This document shows, piece by piece, positions 27,962-37,472 of a stretch of 64,000 nt of DNA. The stretch is from contig NZ_LLZN01000113.1 of assembly GCF_001509795.1 (NCBI RefSeq), forward strand, positions 158,697 through 222,696. The letters are read 5' to 3'. Under the pieces are notes generated by a model. The model saw only the letters and a program-made list of their open reading frames with translations, ran no database searches and was not told the origin of the DNA. The DNA comes from Streptomyces sp. NRRL WC-3605. GTDB lineage: Bacteria; Actinomycetota; Actinomycetes; Streptomycetales; Streptomycetaceae. Within the stretch, counting starts at the first letter, position 1. Every line of letters starts with the position of its first letter. A program made the position numbers and the translations under genes.

Positions 27962-28639
27962 CTACCTGCCCGTGGCCAGCGCGTCCGCGACCCCGGTCTC
28001 GCGCCGGCCGAGGAAGCGCGGGTCCGGTTCGACGACGGCGTCCAGCGCCGCCTTGCCGGCCGCGAACAGCTCCCGCACGCCGCCGTAGTACCAGGTGACG
28101 TCGTGCCGGGCGGCCACCCCGACGCCGTAGCTCGCGACCCCGGCCTCCTCGCACAGCGCCACCGCCCGCCGGATGTGGAAGTCCTGGCTGATCAGCACCG
28201 CCTCGTCGACACCGAAGATCTTCTTGGCCCGGACGCAGGAGTCCCAGGTGTCGAAGCCCGCGTAGTCGCTGACGATCCGTGCGTCGGGCACCCCGTGCCG
28301 GATCAGGTAGGCGCGCATGGCGTCGGGCTCGTCGTAGTCCTCGCGGCTGTTGTCCCCGGTGACGAGGACGACCTCGATCCGTCCCGCCCGGTACAGCCGG
28401 GCCGCCGCGTCCAGCCGGTGCGCGAGATACGGGGAGGGCTCGCCGTCCCACAGTCCCGCCCCGAAGACGACGGCGACATCGGTGCGCGGCACGTCCGCCG
28501 CGGTGCGCAGCCGGCCGTCCGTGGCCAGCCGCGTCCAGGTCGCCGGCAGCAGCGCCAGGACACTCACCGCCATCACGGCCCGCACCAGCCGCCGGCGCCC
28601 GGCGCGGGTACGCGGCAGACGCGGCCTCCGCAGACGCAT
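27962..28639 (-). CDS. YdcF/SanA-like DUF218 envelope protein
   Basis: A protein of 225 residues with an Arg-rich N-terminus, one transmembrane helix (about residues 20-37) and an extracytoplasmic DUF218 domain. Family marks are VVFGAGLWDGEPS, VLVTGDNSREDYDEPDAM and ISQDFHIRRA. SanA/YdcF proteins are linked to envelope integrity and vancomycin tolerance, but no reaction is established. Upstream, between it and the divergent cbiX-like gene, lies copy B of the dispersed repeat. Confidence 0.85.
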   Translation of the reverse strand: MRLRRPRLPRTRAGRRRLVRAVMAVSVLALLPATWTRLATDGRLRTAADVPRTDVAVVFGAGLWDGEPSPYLAHRLDAAARLYRAGRIEVVLVTGDNSREDYDEPDAMRAYLIRHGVPDARIVSDYAGFDTWDSCVRAKKIFGVDEAVLISQDFHIRRAVALCEEAGVASYGVGVAARHDVTWYYGGVRELFAAGKAALDAVVEPDPRFLGRRETGVADALATGR

Positions 28640-28664
28640 GCCGGCCCCCTTCCGGTACGGCTCC

Positions 28665-28740
28665 CCGTGAGCCCCCGGTTCCCAGGACGCCCCCGGGACG
28701 GGCGCGGTTCACCGGCCCCCGCGTGACGGTCTTCACCCCG
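28665..28740 (-). repeat. Dispersed intergenic repeat, copy B
   Basis: Inverse-oriented counterpart of 22361-22430. Read on the minus strand it begins GGTGAAGACCG and runs through the same CACGCGGGGGCCGGTGAACC core to ACCGGGGGC. It lies in a divergent intergenic region, about 25 bp upstream of the YdcF-like start. Confidence 0.75.
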
Positions 28741-28812
28741 CTCCTCCGGAACCGCAGGTCAGGTCCCCTCACACCGGCCCCGGGCCGGACCGTGAACCCG
28801 GCGTAAGAACCC

Positions 28813-28856
28813 GTCACCCCCGTGAAACGGCGCAGCAACCTCGCCCGGCCACGATC
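28813..28856 (+). promoter_or_regulatory. GlnR-type box and leaderless-type promoter of the cbiX-like gene
   Basis: GTCAC (28813-28817), 6 nt, GAAAC (28824-28828), 6 nt, GCAAC (28835-28839): the first two half-sites fit gTnAc-n6-GaAAc perfectly and the third at 4 of 5. A CACGAT hexamer (28851-28856) ends 5 nt before the ATG at 28862 with no Shine-Dalgarno, suggesting a leaderless start. The arrangement parallels nirB2. Nitrogen control of siroheme supply would make sense but is inferred. Confidence 0.65.
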
Positions 28857-28861
28857 GGTCC

Positions 28862-29731
28862 ATGACGGCGTCGAACCCCCTGCACGACGAGTCCCCGACG
28901 GCCCCCCTCGACAGTACGGCGCACCTCATGAACCGGATCAGCAGCCAGCTCGCCCGCCAGCTCACCCTCGTCGGCCCCGACGGCAGGCGCCGCCCCAGCC
29001 TTCCCGCGCTCGTCGTCGTCGCCCACGGCAGCCGTGACCCGCGCGCCCTGCGGACCGTGACCGCGCTGCTCGACGAGGTCCGCGCGCTGCGCCCCGGACT
29101 GCCGGTGCACCTCGGGCACATCGAGCTGAACGAGCCGCTGCTCGCCGACACGCTCGCCACGCTCGGCGACCGGGAGGCGATCCTGGTGCCGCTCCTCCTC
29201 GGGCGCGGCTACCACATCAAGCGGGACATCCCGGAGACGGTCGCCGCCTCCCGGGTCCGCGGCCGGGTGGCCGGCGCGCTCGGCCCGCACCCGCTCCTCG
29301 CGGAGGCGCTGCACGCCCGTCTGACGGAGGCCGGCTGGCGCACGCCCGACGACGAGGCCGGCCGCCGCACGACCGCCGTCGTCCTGGCGGCGGCCGGCTC
29401 CCGCGACCCCGAGTCCAAGGTGGACACCGCCCGCACGGCCCGCCTCCTCGCGGCCCGCCTGGGCGTCCCGGTCGTGCCGGCCTACGCGACGACGGCGTCC
29501 CCGTCCGTCCCCGACGCGCTCGCGGCCCTCGCCGCGCGGGGCCGCACCAGGGTCGCGGTGGCGTCGTACTTCACGGCCCCCGGCCGCTTCGCGACCCAGT
29601 GCGCGGACCAGGCCCCCTGGATCGCGTCGGCCCCCCTCGGCACCCATCCCGCCATGGCCCACCTCCTGCTCCACCGCTACGACCACACGACCACCCCGGC
29701 GACGACGACCCCGTCCCTGGCCTCGGCCTGA
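28862..29731 (+). CDS. Sirohydrochlorin chelatase, CbiX/SirB type
   Basis: A protein of 289 residues with two tandem CbiX/SirB halves. The first starts [17 protein letters not shown] (metal-binding His in AHGSRDP) with [11 protein letters not shown]. The second starts [15 protein letters not shown], where the His is replaced by Ala, so one active site carries the histidine. Inserts ferrous iron into sirohydrochlorin to give siroheme (or cobalt in B12 synthesis). Siroheme is the prosthetic group of NirB and sulfite reductase, and the GlnR-type box upstream links it to nitrite reduction. The first ~45 residues are not conserved in character; an internal ATG at 28928 is an alternative start. Confidence 0.88.
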   Translation: MTASNPLHDESPTAPLDSTAHLMNRISSQLARQLTLVGPDGRRRPSLPALVVVAHGSRDPRALRTVTALLDEVRALRPGLPVHLGHIELNEPLLADTLATLGDREAILVPLLLGRGYHIKRDIPETVAASRVRGRVAGALGPHPLLAEALHARLTEAGWRTPDDEAGRRTTAVVLAAAGSRDPESKVDTARTARLLAARLGVPVVPAYATTASPSVPDALAALAARGRTRVAVASYFTAPGRFATQCADQAPWIASAPLGTHPAMAHLLLHRYDHTTTPATTTPSLASA

Positions 29732-29790
29732 ACCCCGGGCGCCCACCCCGCCAGACCCCCTCGCCGCTCGTCTGGCCGTACTGTCGGTGC

Positions 29791-31044
29791 ATGCACTACG
29801 ACGAGTCGGCAGTCGAACGATGGGCACCGGAACCCGACAAGCGCCCCGGGCGCACGGCCTTTCAACGTGACCGGGCCCGGGTCCTGCACTCGGCCGCGCT
29901 GCGCAGGCTCGCCGGCAAGACCCAGGTCGTGACACCCGGTACGCACAGCAACGCCTGGGACCCCAGCCCCCGGACGCGCCTCACCCACTCCCTGGAGTGC
30001 GCCCAGGTCGGGCGGGAGCTCGGCGAGGCGCTCGGGTGCGACCCCGACCTGGTCGAGGCCGCCTGCCTCTCCCACGACCTCGGCCACCCCCCGTTCGGCC
30101 ACAACGGCGAGGTCGCCCTCAACGAGTTCGCCGAGGACTGCGGCGGCTTCGAGGGCAACGCCCAGTCCCTGCGCCTGCTCACCCGGATCGAGCCCAAGCG
30201 GTTCACCCCGGAGGGCTCCGTGGGCCTCAACCTCACCCGCGCCACCCTGGACGCCGCCACCAAGTACCCCTGGCCCCGCGGTGCCCACCCCACCGACCCG
30301 CTCTCGCGGAAGTTCGGCGTCTACGAGGACGACCGGCCCGTCTTCGACTGGATCCGCAAGGACGCCCCCGGCACCCGCACCACCTTCGAGGCGCAGGTGA
30401 TGGACTGGGCCGACGACGTGGCGTACTCCGTGCACGACGTCGAGGACGGCCTGCACGCCGGCCACATCGACCCCAACTGCCTGCACGCCGAGCCGGAGCG
30501 TGATGCCGTCTTCGCCGTCGCCGTCGGCCGGTACGTGCCCGCGGACACCGACCCCGCCGAGCTCGCCGAGGCCCTGGACCGGCTCCTCGACCAGGAGTGG
30601 TGGCCGCACGGCTACGACGGCTCGGCCGTCGCCCAGGGCCGCCTCAAGGACGCCACCAGCCAGCTCATCGGCCGGTTCTGCCTGGCGGCCGAGGGCGCGA
30701 CCCGCGCCGCGCACGGCGGCGGACGGCTCACCCGCTACGCCGCCGAACTCGTCGTGCCGCGCGCGACCCGCATGGAGTGCGCGGTCCTGAAGGCCGTCGC
30801 CGACCGGTACGTCATGCAGCGCGCCGAGCAGGAGCGGCTGCGCGCCGACCAGCGGGTCGTCGTCGCCGAGCTGGCCGAGGCGCTGACCGCCCGCGCCCCC
30901 GACGGGCTGGACCCGCAGTTCCGCGCGCTGTTCGACGAGGCCGGTGACGACCGCGCCCGCAAGCGGGTCGTCGTCGACCAGATCGCCAACCTGACGGACG
31001 CCTCGGCCCGCGCCCTGCACGCCCGCCTCAGCGGCCGGGCCTGA
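29791..31044 (+). CDS. dgt: Deoxyguanosinetriphosphate triphosphohydrolase-like protein
   Basis: A protein of 417 residues of the HD superfamily. The metal ligands are H66 in RLTHSLE and H95-D96 in [15 protein letters not shown], with a further Asp in [17 protein letters not shown]. Hydrolyses dGTP (or other dNTPs) to deoxynucleoside and triphosphate, or acts on related substrates. It precedes the flavoprotein and dnaG on the same strand; in many actinobacteria dgt lies next to dnaG, supporting a link to replication or dNTP pools. ATG preceded in frame by GTG at 29788; no strong ribosome site seen. Confidence 0.91.
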   Translation: MHYDESAVERWAPEPDKRPGRTAFQRDRARVLHSAALRRLAGKTQVVTPGTHSNAWDPSPRTRLTHSLECAQVGRELGEALGCDPDLVEAACLSHDLGHPPFGHNGEVALNEFAEDCGGFEGNAQSLRLLTRIEPKRFTPEGSVGLNLTRATLDAATKYPWPRGAHPTDPLSRKFGVYEDDRPVFDWIRKDAPGTRTTFEAQVMDWADDVAYSVHDVEDGLHAGHIDPNCLHAEPERDAVFAVAVGRYVPADTDPAELAEALDRLLDQEWWPHGYDGSAVAQGRLKDATSQLIGRFCLAAEGATRAAHGGGRLTRYAAELVVPRATRMECAVLKAVADRYVMQRAEQERLRADQRVVVAELAEALTARAPDGLDPQFRALFDEAGDDRARKRVVVDQIANLTDASARALHARLSGRA

Positions 31045-31170
31045 ACCCACCGCGCCCGGGGACCCGGCCACCCGAAAGTGACCCTGCGTGGCCTGATCGG
31101 GTCACCCCCCCTTCCCGCATCACGCTGCGTGCGGGACGCTCGTGGGGCGGCACTTACGAGGAGGCATGAA

Positions 31171-32436
31171 GTGGTCGACGCGGATCAGACATTCGTCATC
31201 GTCGGAGGCGGGCTGGCCGGCGCCAAGGCGGCCGAGACACTCCGCGCGGAGGGCTTCACCGGGCGGGTGATACTGATCTGCGACGAGCGCGACCACCCCT
31301 ACGAGAGGCCGCCCCTGTCCAAGGGCTACGTCCTCGGCAAGGAGGAGCGCGACACCGTCTTCGTGCACGAGCCCGCCTGGTACGCGCGCAACGACATCGA
31401 GCTGCACCTCGGGCAGACCGTCGACGCCATCGACCGCACCGCGAAGACGGTCCGGTTCGGCGAGGACGGCACCGTCGTCCACTACGACAAGCTGCTCCTC
31501 GCGACCGGCGCCGAACCCCGCCGCCTGGACATCCCCGGCACCGACCTGGCCGGCGTGCACCACCTGCGGCGGCTCGCGCACGCCGAGCGCCTCAAGGGCG
31601 TCCTGACCTCCCTCGGCCGGGACAACGGGCACCTCGTGATCGCCGGCGCCGGCTGGATCGGCCTGGAGATCGCGGCGGCGGCACGCGAGTACGGCGCCGA
31701 GGTCACCGTGGTCGAGCACGGCCAGACCCCGCTGCACGGTGTGCTCGGCCCCGAGCTCGGCGCGCTCTTCGCCGAGCTGCACCGCGAGCACGGGGTGCGG
31801 TTCCACTTCGGGCGGCGGCTGACGGAGATCGTCGGCCAGGACGGCATGGTGCTGGCCGTCCGCACCGACGACGGCGAGGAGCACCCCGCGCACGACGTCC
31901 TCGCGGCCATCGGCGCCGCCCCGCGCACCGCCCTCGCCGAGGCCGCCGGCCTGGAGATCGCCGACGCCGCGCACGGCCGCGGGGTCGTGGTCGACGAACG
32001 GCTGCGCACCTCCGACCCCGACATCTACGCGGCCGGAGACGTGGCCTCCTTCCCGCACGCCCTGTTCGACACCCGGCTGCGGGTGGAGCACTGGGCCAAC
32101 GCGCTCAACGGCGGCCCGGCCGCGGCCCGCGCGATGCTCGGCCAGGACGTCACCTACGACCGCGTGCCCTACTTCTTCTCCGACCAGTACGACCTGGGCA
32201 TGGAGTACAGCGGATGGGCGCCGGCCGGGTCGTACGACCAGGTCGTGATCCGCGGGGACGCCGGCAAGCGCGAGTTCATCGCCTTCTGGGTGAAGGAGGG
32301 CCGGGTGCTGGCCGGGATGAACGTCAACGTGTGGGACGTCACCGAACCGATCCAGAAACTGATCCGCTCCCGGGCCCAGGTGAACACCGAGAACCTCGCG
32401 AATCCCCATATTCCGCTCGAAGACCTCATCCCTTGA
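31171..32436 (+). CDS. FAD/NAD-dependent ferredoxin-reductase-type oxidoreductase
   Basis: A protein of 421 residues. Two dinucleotide-binding folds: FVIVGGGLAGAKAAETLR at the N-terminus (FAD) and LVIAGAGWIGLEIAA near residue 155 (NAD). ERPPLSKGYVLG and the AGDVASFPH FAD motif are typical of the rhodocoxin/putidaredoxin/BphA4 group, ending with the dimer domain (MNVNVWDVTEPIQKLI). Transfers electrons from NAD(P)H to a ferredoxin or acts as an NADH oxidase; the partner is not in this window. GTG at 31171 was chosen because GAGGAGG ends 6 nt upstream; a nearby ATG at 31166 is out of frame. Confidence 0.88.
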   Translation: MVDADQTFVIVGGGLAGAKAAETLRAEGFTGRVILICDERDHPYERPPLSKGYVLGKEERDTVFVHEPAWYARNDIELHLGQTVDAIDRTAKTVRFGEDGTVVHYDKLLLATGAEPRRLDIPGTDLAGVHHLRRLAHAERLKGVLTSLGRDNGHLVIAGAGWIGLEIAAAAREYGAEVTVVEHGQTPLHGVLGPELGALFAELHREHGVRFHFGRRLTEIVGQDGMVLAVRTDDGEEHPAHDVLAAIGAAPRTALAEAAGLEIADAAHGRGVVVDERLRTSDPDIYAAGDVASFPHALFDTRLRVEHWANALNGGPAAARAMLGQDVTYDRVPYFFSDQYDLGMEYSGWAPAGSYDQVVIRGDAGKREFIAFWVKEGRVLAGMNVNVWDVTEPIQKLIRSRAQVNTENLANPHIPLEDLIP

Positions 32437-32465
32437 GTGTCCGTCCCGCCCCGTAGAATTCACGC
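32433..32465 (+). promoter_or_regulatory. Leaderless-type promoter of dnaG
   Basis: TAGAAT (32454-32459) is a near-perfect vegetative -10 and ends 6 nt before the GTG start codon at 32466; TTGAGT (32433-32438) lies 15 nt upstream as a -35 and overlaps the stop of the preceding gene. No Shine-Dalgarno exists, so transcription probably starts on the GTG itself. Confidence 0.7.
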
Positions 32466-34370
32466 GTGGCAGGACGGATCAACGATGACGACGTGAAGGC
32501 GGTACGGGACGCGGTCCCGATCGACGCCGTCGTCTCCGAGTACCTCCAGCTGCGCAACGCCGGCGGCGGGAACCTGAAGGGGCTGTGCCCCTTCCACGAC
32601 GAAAAGTCGCCGTCCTTCCAGGTCAGCCCCAGCAAGGGTCTCTTCCACTGCTTCGGCTGCCAGGAGGGCGGCGACACCATCACCTTCGTGATGAAGGTGG
32701 ACCACCTCTCCTTCTCCGAGGCCGTCGAGCGCCTCGCCGGCCAGGCCGGCATCACCCTGCGCTACGAGGAGGGCGGCTACAACCCCTCCCACCAGCGCGG
32801 CGAGCGCATCCGCCTGGTCGAGGCCCACAAGATCGCCGCCGACTGGTACATGGAGCAGCTCGCCACCAGCCCGGAGGCCGACACCGGCCGCAAGTTCCTC
32901 GCCGAGCGCGGCTTCGACCAGGCCGCCGCGCAGCGCTTCTCCGTCGGCTACAGCCCGCAGGGCTGGGACCACCTCACCCGCTTCCTGCGCGGCAAGGGCT
33001 TCACCGACAAGGAGATCATCCTCTCCGGACTGGCCCAGGAGGGCCGCCGCGGCCCCATCGACCGCTTCCGGGGCCGCCTGATGTGGCCCATCCGCGACAT
33101 CGGCGGCGACGTCGTCGGCTTCGGCGCCCGCAAGCTCTACGAGGCGGACAACGGCCCGAAGTACCTCAACACCCCCGACACGGCGATCTACCGCAAGTCC
33201 CAGGTCCTGTACGGCATCGACCTCGCCAAGAAGGACATCGCCAAGGCGTCCCGCGCGGTCGTCGTCGAGGGCTACACCGACGTCATGGCCTGCCACCTCG
33301 CCGGCGTCACCACGGCGATCGCGACCTGCGGCACCGCCTTCGGTGGCGACCACATCAAGATCCTGCGCCGGCTCCTGATGGACAACGGCTCGGCCCGCGT
33401 GATCTTCACCTTCGACGGCGACGCCGCCGGCCAGAAGGCGGCCCTGCGCGCCTTCGAGGACGACCAGAAGTTCGCCGCCGAGACCTACATCGCGATCGCC
33501 CCGGACGGCATGGACCCCTGCGAGCTGCGTCTCGCCAAGGGCGACGACGCCGTCTCCGACCTGGTCGAACCGCGCACCCCGCTCTTCGAGTTCGCGCTGC
33601 GCCAGATCGTCGTCCGCTACGACCTGGACACCCCGGCGGGCCGCGCCGCCGCGCTGGACGAGGCCGCCCCGATCGTCGCCCGCATCAAGAACAGCGGCGC
33701 CCAGCACGAGGTCGCCGTCCAGCTCGCCGGCATGCTCGGCATCCTCGACACCCAGTTCGTGGTCAAGCGGGTCGCCCAGCTCGCCCGGTGGGCCCGCGAC
33801 CGGGGCGGCCGCGGCCCGGCCCCCTCCTCCCGGGGCCAGCAGCAGCCGTACGACGCCGCGCCCCGGCCCCGCGCCACCGGCCCGGCCCTCACCCTGCGCA
33901 ACCCCGTCTACGCCACCGAGCGCGAGCTGCTGAAGCTCGCCCTCCAGCGCCCCGAGCTGGTCTCCCCGGCCTTCGACGCGTACGGCGTCGACGAGTTCAC
34001 CGCCGCCCCCTACGCCGCCGTCCGCCAGGCGATCATGGACGCGGGCGGCGCGGAGTACGGCATCCAGGACCCGCAGGAGTACCTGGTCCGGGTCCGGGAC
34101 GCGGCCCCGGACGACCAGGTCCGCGCCATGGTCACCGAACTCGCCGTCGAGGCGATCATGCGCAGGACCGTCGACGAGAACTACGCGGGCGAACAGCTCG
34201 TCACCGTCCGCCGCCGCGCCGTCGAGCGCCGGGTCCGCGACGTCCAGAGCCAGCTGACCCGTCTCGGCGCGGGCGGCGACCCGGCCCAGCTCGCCGCCGT
34301 GCAGAACGAGCTGTGGGTGCTCCAGCAGTACGACCAGGCGCTACGCGCCCACGGGGCCGCCGCCCTCTGA
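32466..34370 (+). CDS. dnaG: DNA primase
   Basis: A protein of 634 residues, full length. N-terminal CHC2 zinc ribbon: C41, H44, C62, C65 (CPFHDEKSPSF ... FHCFGC). Catalytic TOPRIM core with VVVEGYTDVMACH (E268) and FTFDGDAAGQKAAL. A basic/Gln-rich linker (about 440-470) precedes the C-terminal DnaB-interacting helical domain. Synthesises RNA primers at the replication fork. GTG start without ribosome-binding site behind a consensus -10. The last 30 nt overlap the end of the convergent nucleotidyltransferase gene. Confidence 0.97.
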   Translation: MAGRINDDDVKAVRDAVPIDAVVSEYLQLRNAGGGNLKGLCPFHDEKSPSFQVSPSKGLFHCFGCQEGGDTITFVMKVDHLSFSEAVERLAGQAGITLRYEEGGYNPSHQRGERIRLVEAHKIAADWYMEQLATSPEADTGRKFLAERGFDQAAAQRFSVGYSPQGWDHLTRFLRGKGFTDKEIILSGLAQEGRRGPIDRFRGRLMWPIRDIGGDVVGFGARKLYEADNGPKYLNTPDTAIYRKSQVLYGIDLAKKDIAKASRAVVVEGYTDVMACHLAGVTTAIATCGTAFGGDHIKILRRLLMDNGSARVIFTFDGDAAGQKAALRAFEDDQKFAAETYIAIAPDGMDPCELRLAKGDDAVSDLVEPRTPLFEFALRQIVVRYDLDTPAGRAAALDEAAPIVARIKNSGAQHEVAVQLAGMLGILDTQFVVKRVAQLARWARDRGGRGPAPSSRGQQQPYDAAPRPRATGPALTLRNPVYATERELLKLALQRPELVSPAFDAYGVDEFTAAPYAAVRQAIMDAGGAEYGIQDPQEYLVRVRDAAPDDQVRAMVTELAVEAIMRRTVDENYAGEQLVTVRRRAVERRVRDVQSQLTRLGAGGDPAQLAAVQNELWVLQQYDQALRAHGAAAL

Positions 34371-35345
34371 CCGGCCCGCGAAGGTCGGCGCCACCGCCCG
34401 GACCAGCCGGTCCACGAACGCCTGCTCGGCGTCGGCGTACCGCGGATACTCGGTGACGAAGTGCCGCCACTCGACGAACCGCAGCGCCTCCACCACGTCG
34501 TCGAAGCCGACGTACTCCTGGTACGGGTAGGGCCACTCGCCCGAGAGCCGGAAGACCTCGTGCAGCAGCTCGTACGGCAGCGGATACCGCTCGGCGAGCA
34601 GCACCGCGTCGTACAGGTCCTTGCCCTGCGCGTACGCGTCGTTGATCAGCCACATCAGCTTCCAGGCCAGCGACAGCGCGGGCGTGGCCGCCCACACGAC
34701 GGCACCCCCCGGCAGCTCCACGGGCTCGGGCGGCTCGGGCAGCCGCTCGTTGAAGACGAAGTCGAGCTGGACGTGCCCCTCGGGCAGGCCCGGCGCGCTC
34801 CACGGCAGCACCATCCGGCGGCCCGGCACCCGCTCATAGGTCCAGATGTCCTCCACGGCGGCGCCCTCGGCCGACACCCGCACGCCGTCCCCGGACGCCT
34901 CCTCGGCCGCCCGCGCGATCCCGTCGAGCATCCGCGCGGTGCGCTCCTCCTCCATCCGCCACGTCTCCGGCACGACGACGAAGTCCAGGTCGCCGGGCTC
35001 CCGCGCGGCCTCACCGAACCAGGCGGACATCAGCACGCTGCCGCGCAGCACCAGCGCGTCGGCCCACTCCGATCCGGCGATCGCGGTGAGGACCAGGTCC
35101 AGCGCCCGGCGCCGGGCCGCGCGCCAGGCGTCCGTGCGGGCGGGGTCGGCGAACGCGGGGTCGGTGGCGCGGTAGGCGTTGTGATGCTGCTTCATGCTCG
35201 GGTCGAAGACCAGGCGCTGCGAGACGTCCTCGCCGGGCACCGTGCGCAGCGTCATCGGCAGGTCCTTGGCCCGCCGCGTGGCGTCGTCCAGCTCCTCCCG
35301 GGGCATCTCGCTCCACAGACCCCACTTCCGCCACGTCCCGCTCAT
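34341..35345 (-). CDS. Nucleotidyltransferase of the AbiEii/AbiGii toxin-like type
   Basis: A protein of 334 residues. The polymerase-beta nucleotidyltransferase signature is visible: a G-S motif in [14 protein letters not shown], then the acidic pair in GDLDFVVV, and a third acid in [22 protein letters not shown] is the usual AbiEii-type C-terminal segment. Relatives transfer NMP to tRNA or proteins (AbiEii/MenT toxins), but stand-alone chromosomal members may have housekeeping roles. Its ATG overlaps the stop of the upstream 214-residue protein by 4 nt (ATGA), so the two are co-produced. Overlaps the dnaG tail by 30 nt. The partner is not a recognisable AbiEi antitoxin. Confidence 0.8.
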   Translation of the reverse strand: MSGTWRKWGLWSEMPREELDDATRRAKDLPMTLRTVPGEDVSQRLVFDPSMKQHHNAYRATDPAFADPARTDAWRAARRRALDLVLTAIAGSEWADALVLRGSVLMSAWFGEAAREPGDLDFVVVPETWRMEEERTARMLDGIARAAEEASGDGVRVSAEGAAVEDIWTYERVPGRRMVLPWSAPGLPEGHVQLDFVFNERLPEPPEPVELPGGAVVWAATPALSLAWKLMWLINDAYAQGKDLYDAVLLAERYPLPYELLHEVFRLSGEWPYPYQEYVGFDDVVEALRFVEWRHFVTEYPRYADAEQAFVDRLVRAVAPTFAGRSEGGGPVGA

Positions 35346-35986
35346 CGCCGTGTCTCCCGCGTCATGACGTCCCCGGTCCGTCCGGGACGCTCCTCGATCC
35401 AGCCGTCGTCCACGGACAGATCGCTGTCGTACAGCACGAACTCCCGCTCCACGTCCACCACGTCGAACCCCGCCAGTTCGGACAGCAGCGCCTCCAGGGC
35501 GCGTCCGGCGCCGGCGGCGTCCGCCCCGTGGCACCGCTGGGTCGCGAACCGTTCGTGGAGGGCGCCGACGACCCGGCGCGCGTTCCACGACAGATGCGCG
35601 CCGTGCGGCACCACCCGGGCGGCCAGCGCCCCGAGGTCCGTGTCCGCGGGCAGCCGCAGCCGCACATGGTGCTCGAAGTACTGCCCGCCGCCGCACGGCC
35701 CCACCGGCACCTCCGGCGCCCAGGGCGCCGACTCGATCTTGACGCGCACCGGGCTGAACCCGCCCGCCCGCAGCCGCGCGGCCATCTCCTCGGCGCCGGC
35801 CGCCGCCGCGGCCCGCGAGGGGGCACCGGTCAGCGTGAGCATCGGCTGCGACGGCACCCGGCCGCGGGCCAGTTCGATACAGGTCAGCTTCAGACCCGCG
35901 GCGGCCGACCAGCGGCGCAGCCGCCCGGCCTCGGCCGCGTCGGCGCAACGCACCGTCACATGGGTCTCGTACAGGGATCCGGACAC
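35342..35986 (-). CDS. Uncharacterised protein coupled to the nucleotidyltransferase, possible internal duplication
   Basis: A protein of 214 residues from a GTG at 35986; an in-frame ATG at 36022 would add 12 residues that look unconserved. I do not recognise a named family. The two halves begin alike: [10 protein letters not shown] (H9-x-T11) and [10 protein letters not shown] (H107-x-R109), each followed by an alanine-rich helix and a strand, suggesting an internal duplication of a ferredoxin-like or 2H-like unit. No signal peptide or membrane segment. Coupled by ATGA to the downstream nucleotidyltransferase, so it is probably an adaptor, antitoxin-like partner or processing enzyme for the same substrate (inference). 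Confidence 0.7.
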   Translation of the reverse strand: MSGSLYETHVTVRCADAAEAGRLRRWSAAAGLKLTCIELARGRVPSQPMLTLTGAPSRAAAAAGAEEMAARLRAGGFSPVRVKIESAPWAPEVPVGPCGGGQYFEHHVRLRLPADTDLGALAARVVPHGAHLSWNARRVVGALHERFATQRCHGADAAGAGRALEALLSELAGFDVVDVEREFVLYDSDLSVDDGWIEERPGRTGDVMTRETRR

Positions 35987-36287
35987 CGCCGCATCGTGCC
36001 AGACCCCGCCGAGGACGGGCATCCGGGTTTCCCGGCCGACATCACCCCGTGGTCACGGCCCGATCGCAAAAAGTCACCGCACGCCCCTCGTGGCAGCGAT
36101 GTGTCGTACCCCACACTGGGGGGCGGTGCCTGAGTCCTCGGAGCGCGGCCGGTCCGTCCCCCACGGATCCCACACCCCCGCGGTTCCGCTCATCGCGTAC
36201 GGGACGGACAGCGGCGAGGCCGCCGACTCCGCCCTCGAAGCAGCGCTGCCGTACGCCTCGGCAGCGATCACCCTGGAGGTCGCCCCC

Positions 36288-37427
<1,140 letters not shown>

Positions 37428-37430
37428 GAA

Positions 37431-37459
37431 GGGGCCGCTCACACCCGGCGAGCGGCCCC
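37431..37459. terminator. Terminator between convergent hrdA and ABC exporter operon
   Basis: Perfect 10-bp stem GGGGCCGCTC (37431-37440) / GAGCGGCCCC (37450-37459) with a 9-nt loop, four bases after the hrdA stop. Usable from both sides. Confidence 0.75.
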
Positions 37460-37472
37460 CTGTGACCGTTCC

